A stretch of DNA of 64,000 nt from Streptomyces sp. Je 1-332 (GTDB lineage Bacteria > Actinomycetota > Actinomycetes > Streptomycetales > Streptomycetaceae), in the NCBI RefSeq assembly GCF_040730185.1, contig NZ_CP160402.1, positions 5,394,001 to 5,458,000 of the forward strand. Reading direction: 5' to 3'. This document shows positions 62,132-64,000 of the stretch, piece by piece (the first letter of the stretch is position 1; every line of letters starts with the position of its first letter). The notes beneath the pieces were generated by a model. That model saw only the letters and a program-made list of their open reading frames with translations. It did not search any database and was not told the DNA's origin. The translations under genes were made by a program, and so were the position numbers.

Positions 62132-63031
62132 GGAGCCGTAGACCGGCGCGAAGCCGAGCCGCTGGAGCCGCTGGTCGGCGACGCACTGGAGGTACTCGCG
62201 CATGGAGTCGGTGTTCATGCCGGGCAGGCCCTCACCGCACAGGTCGCGAGCGAACTGCAGCTCGGCCTCGACGGCCTCCCTGAGCATGTCGGTGACCTGC
62301 GTCTCCAGGGCGTCGTCGAAGAGCTCAGGCTCCTCCTTGCGGACGGTGTCGACGACGTCGAAGGCGAAGCTCATGTGCATCGTCTCGTCGCGGAACACCC
62401 AGTTGGTGCCGGTGGCCAGGCCGTGCAGCAGGCCGCGCGAGCGGAACCAGTAGACGTAGGCGAAGGCACCGTAGAAGAAGAGGCCCTCGATGCACGCGGC
62501 GAAGCAGATGAGGTTCAGCAGGAAGCGGCGCCGGTCGGCCTGCGTCTCCAGGCGGTCAAGCTTCTCCACCTCGTTGATCCACTTGAAGCAGAACTCCGCC
62601 TTCTCACGGATGGAGGGGATCTCCTCGACCGCGTCGAAGGCCGCCGCGCGGTCCTCCGGGTCGGGCAGATAGGTGTCGAGCAGCGTCAGATAGAACTGGA
62701 CGTGCACGGCCTCCTCGAAGAGCTGGCGGCTCAAGTAGAGCCGCGCCTCGGGGGAGTTGATGTGCTTGTAGAGGGTGAGCACGAGGTTGTTCGAGACGAT
62801 CGAGTCGCCGGTCGCGAAGAACGCGACCAGGCGGCCGATCATGTGCTGCTCGCCCGGGGACAGCTTCGCCAGGTCGGCGACGTCCGAGTGGAGGTCGACC
62901 TCCTCGACGGTCCAGGTGTTCTTGATCGCGTCGCGGTAGCGCTCGTAGAAGTCGGGGTAGCGCATGGGGCGCAGGGTCAGTTCGAAGCCCGGGTCGAGCA
63001 GGTTCTTGTCGGCGTTGGTGGTGGAGCTCAT
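62009..63031 (-). CDS. nrdB: Ribonucleoside-diphosphate reductase beta subunit, class Ia
   Basis: NrdB houses the di-iron/tyrosyl-radical cofactor that activates NrdA for dNTP synthesis. The 340-residue protein shows the metal-ligand helices FEEAVHVQFYL, ACIEGLFFYGAFAYVYW and RDETMHMSFAFD, and the C-terminal acidic tail SVSFDDEF that docks on NrdA. The ATG overlaps the nrdA stop (TAATG at 63033-63029), so the two are coupled. Oxygen-dependent; Streptomyces also carry a B12-dependent enzyme elsewhere. Confidence 0.93.
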   Translation of the reverse strand: MSSTTNADKNLLDPGFELTLRPMRYPDFYERYRDAIKNTWTVEEVDLHSDVADLAKLSPGEQHMIGRLVAFFATGDSIVSNNLVLTLYKHINSPEARLYLSRQLFEEAVHVQFYLTLLDTYLPDPEDRAAAFDAVEEIPSIREKAEFCFKWINEVEKLDRLETQADRRRFLLNLICFAACIEGLFFYGAFAYVYWFRSRGLLHGLATGTNWVFRDETMHMSFAFDVVDTVRKEEPELFDDALETQVTDMLREAVEAELQFARDLCGEGLPGMNTDSMREYLQCVADQRLQRLGFAPVYGSSNPFSFMELQGVQELTNFFERRPSAYQVAVEGSVSFDDEF

Positions 63032-64000
63032 TACTGGCAGGCCTCGCAGGACTCGGGGTTTTCCAGGGAGCAGGCGACGGCTTCTTCGGCCGACGCCTGG
63101 GCGGGTACGGGTACGGGAACGGGCTCGGCGGTCTTGCCGGCCGCTGCGCGGGCGATGCGGGTCGCCGGGCGCGAACGCAGGTAGTACGTGGTCTTCAGGC
63201 CCTGCTGCCAGGCGTACGCGTACATCGAGGAGAGCTTGCCGATGGTCGGCGTCTCCAGGAACAGGTTCAGGGACTGCGCCTGGTCCAGGAACGGCGTGCG
63301 CGCGGCGGCCATGTCGATCAGGCCGCGCTGCGGGATCTCCCACGCGGTGCGGTAGAGCTCGCGCACCTCGGCCGGGATCCAACTGAAGCCCTGCACCGAG
63401 CCGTTGGCCTCGCGCAGCGCCTCGCGGGTCTGCGCGTCCCAGACGCCGAGCCGTTTCAGCTCCTGCACCAGGTAGGCGTTGACCTGGAGGAACTCACCGC
63501 TCAGCGTCTCGCGCTTGAAGAGGTTGGAGACCTGCGGCTCGATGCACTCGTACACGCCCGCGATGGACGCGATCGTGGCAGTCGGCGCGATCGCGAGGAG
63601 CAGCGAGTTGCGCATGCCGGTCACGGCGATACGTTCCCGCAGCGCCGCCCAGCGCTCCGGCCAGGTCAGCTCGACGCCGTAGTGGTCGGGGTGCAGCACG
63701 CCGCGCGCGGTGCGGGTCTTCTCCCAGGCCGGGAGCGGGCCGATGGGGGTCCCCCCTGCACCGGAGCCTGTCGAAGGCGCTTGGGGGCGCTCGGCGAGGT
63801 CGGCGGATGCCTCGTACGCGGCGAGCATGATGCGCTCGGCGATACGGGTGGAGAGGGCGCGCGCCTCGGGGGAGTCGAAAGGCAGCTTCAGCTGGAAGAA
63901 GACGTCCTGAAGCCCCATGGCGCCCAGGCCCACCGGACGCCAGCGCGCGTTGGACTTCCCGGCCTGCTCGGTCGGGTAGAAGTTGATGTCGACGACACGG
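63031..64000 (-). CDS. nrdA: Ribonucleoside-diphosphate reductase alpha subunit, class Ia (3' part only)
   Basis: The gene runs off the right edge; the last 323 codons are visible. Recognisable features are VDINFYPTEQAGKSN, the SLLLAIAPTATIASIAG segment of the active-site barrel, LDQAQSLNLF, YAWQQGLKTTYYLRSRPAT, and the C-terminal redox Cys pair in SCEACQ (plus CSLENPESC) that is reduced by thioredoxin. A stretch around 63735-63780 encodes QAPSTGSGAGGTPI, which looks like an in-frame insertion of an interspersed repeat and is not expected in NrdA. Confidence 0.92.
   Translation of the reverse strand, partial: RVVDINFYPTEQAGKSNARWRPVGLGAMGLQDVFFQLKLPFDSPEARALSTRIAERIMLAAYEASADLAERPQAPSTGSGAGGTPIGPLPAWEKTRTARGVLHPDHYGVELTWPERWAALRERIAVTGMRNSLLLAIAPTATIASIAGVYECIEPQVSNLFKRETLSGEFLQVNAYLVQELKRLGVWDAQTREALREANGSVQGFSWIPAEVRELYRTAWEIPQRGLIDMAAARTPFLDQAQSLNLFLETPTIGKLSSMYAYAWQQGLKTTYYLRSRPATRIARAAAGKTAEPVPVPVPAQASAEEAVACSLENPESCEACQ
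63744..63787. repeat. Interspersed repeat (class C), copy 2, inside nrdA
   Basis: On the minus strand this reads CCCCCAAGCGCCTTCGACAG, then GCTCCGGTGCAGGGGGGACC and CCCA. It shares CCCCAAGC, GCTCCG and GCAGGGG with the copy at 39575-39614 and has outer C5/G5 ends able to pair. It lies wholly within the nrdA coding sequence without shifting the frame. Confidence 0.7.

Noticed and set aside
63031..64000. B12 riboswitch of the nrdAB operon
   Set aside because: Known to lie upstream of nrdA in Streptomyces, which is beyond the right edge of this window.
1..64000. CRISPR arrays, insertion sequences, prophage or integrase
   Set aside because: No regularly spaced repeats of CRISPR size and no transposase, integrase or phage structural genes were seen; the tRNA-flanked Sel1 gene has no integrase.

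Overview
The window is chromosomal DNA of a Streptomyces (Actinomycetota). The evidence is very high GC with strong third-position GC bias, frequent GTG starts and leaderless starts, three short interspersed repeats typical of Streptomyces, and gene content and order that match the S. coelicolor region from uvrD2/wblC through sigR-rsrA to the epi-isozizaene synthase/CYP170 pair and nrdABS. I see no prophage, transposase, CRISPR array or rRNA. About 50 protein genes, two tRNA genes and several promoters and terminators can be supported.

Layout. (1) 55-6277, minus strand: two tandem secreted lipoprotein peptidases of the alpha/beta-hydrolase (Tap/Slp) type, then a large membrane protein joining a pseudokinase-like domain to a flippase-like LPG-synthase membrane domain. 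(2) 6430-24121: a DNA-repair and redox block. It holds an alkyltransferase-like protein, the AdnA and AdnB helicase-nucleases separated by a lipoprotein gene, an M20 dipeptidase, NudC, mycoredoxin (with its own SigR-type promoter), UvrD2 and WhiB7/WblC behind a long attenuator leader with a leader ORF, followed by a coupled small ORF, a small Cys-rich protein, a COQ8/UbiB-type kinase and an E1-like protein. The order closely follows the mycobacterial adnAB-nudC-mrx1-uvrD2-whiB7 locus. (3) 24347-37345: a DUF45 metallopeptidase, a TerD-AIM24 fusion with two AIM24 paralogues, a NUDIX/DUF2342 pair, an SDR, MoaE, a PDZ-Lon-like protease, a PPA1309-family protein and a UPF0182 protein. Part of this is also conserved in mycobacteria. 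(4) 37396-39774: two identical initiator tRNA genes flanking a Sel1-repeat gene.

(5) 39833-47400: a NitT/TauT-type ABC importer, the catR-catalase pair with a CatR-like box in the promoter, a CBS protein, HisN, a TetR regulator and an SMR exporter. (6) 47510-58031: RsgA, AroA, an M50-like membrane protease, SRAP (HMCES-type), an alpha/beta hydrolase, SigR-RsrA with an autoregulatory SigR promoter, two membrane HD-domain proteins (one a complete HD-GYP), a TPR protein and peptide deformylase. (7) 58337-60804: the two-gene albaflavenone cluster (epi-isozizaene synthase plus CYP170). (8) 60758-64000, minus strand: the class Ia ribonucleotide reductase operon nrdA (cut by the window edge), nrdB and nrdS.

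The genes share a stress theme: double-strand-break processing (AdnAB, UvrD2, SRAP, ATL), thiol-redox control (SigR/RsrA, mycoredoxin), peroxide control (CatR/catalase), and ribosome/antibiotic stress (WhiB7, RsgA). The most notable sequence-level signals are the WhiB7 leader architecture, SigR promoters in front of both mrx1 and sigR, an interspersed repeat inserted in frame inside nrdA, and a Sel1 gene bounded by duplicated tRNA-fMet genes.
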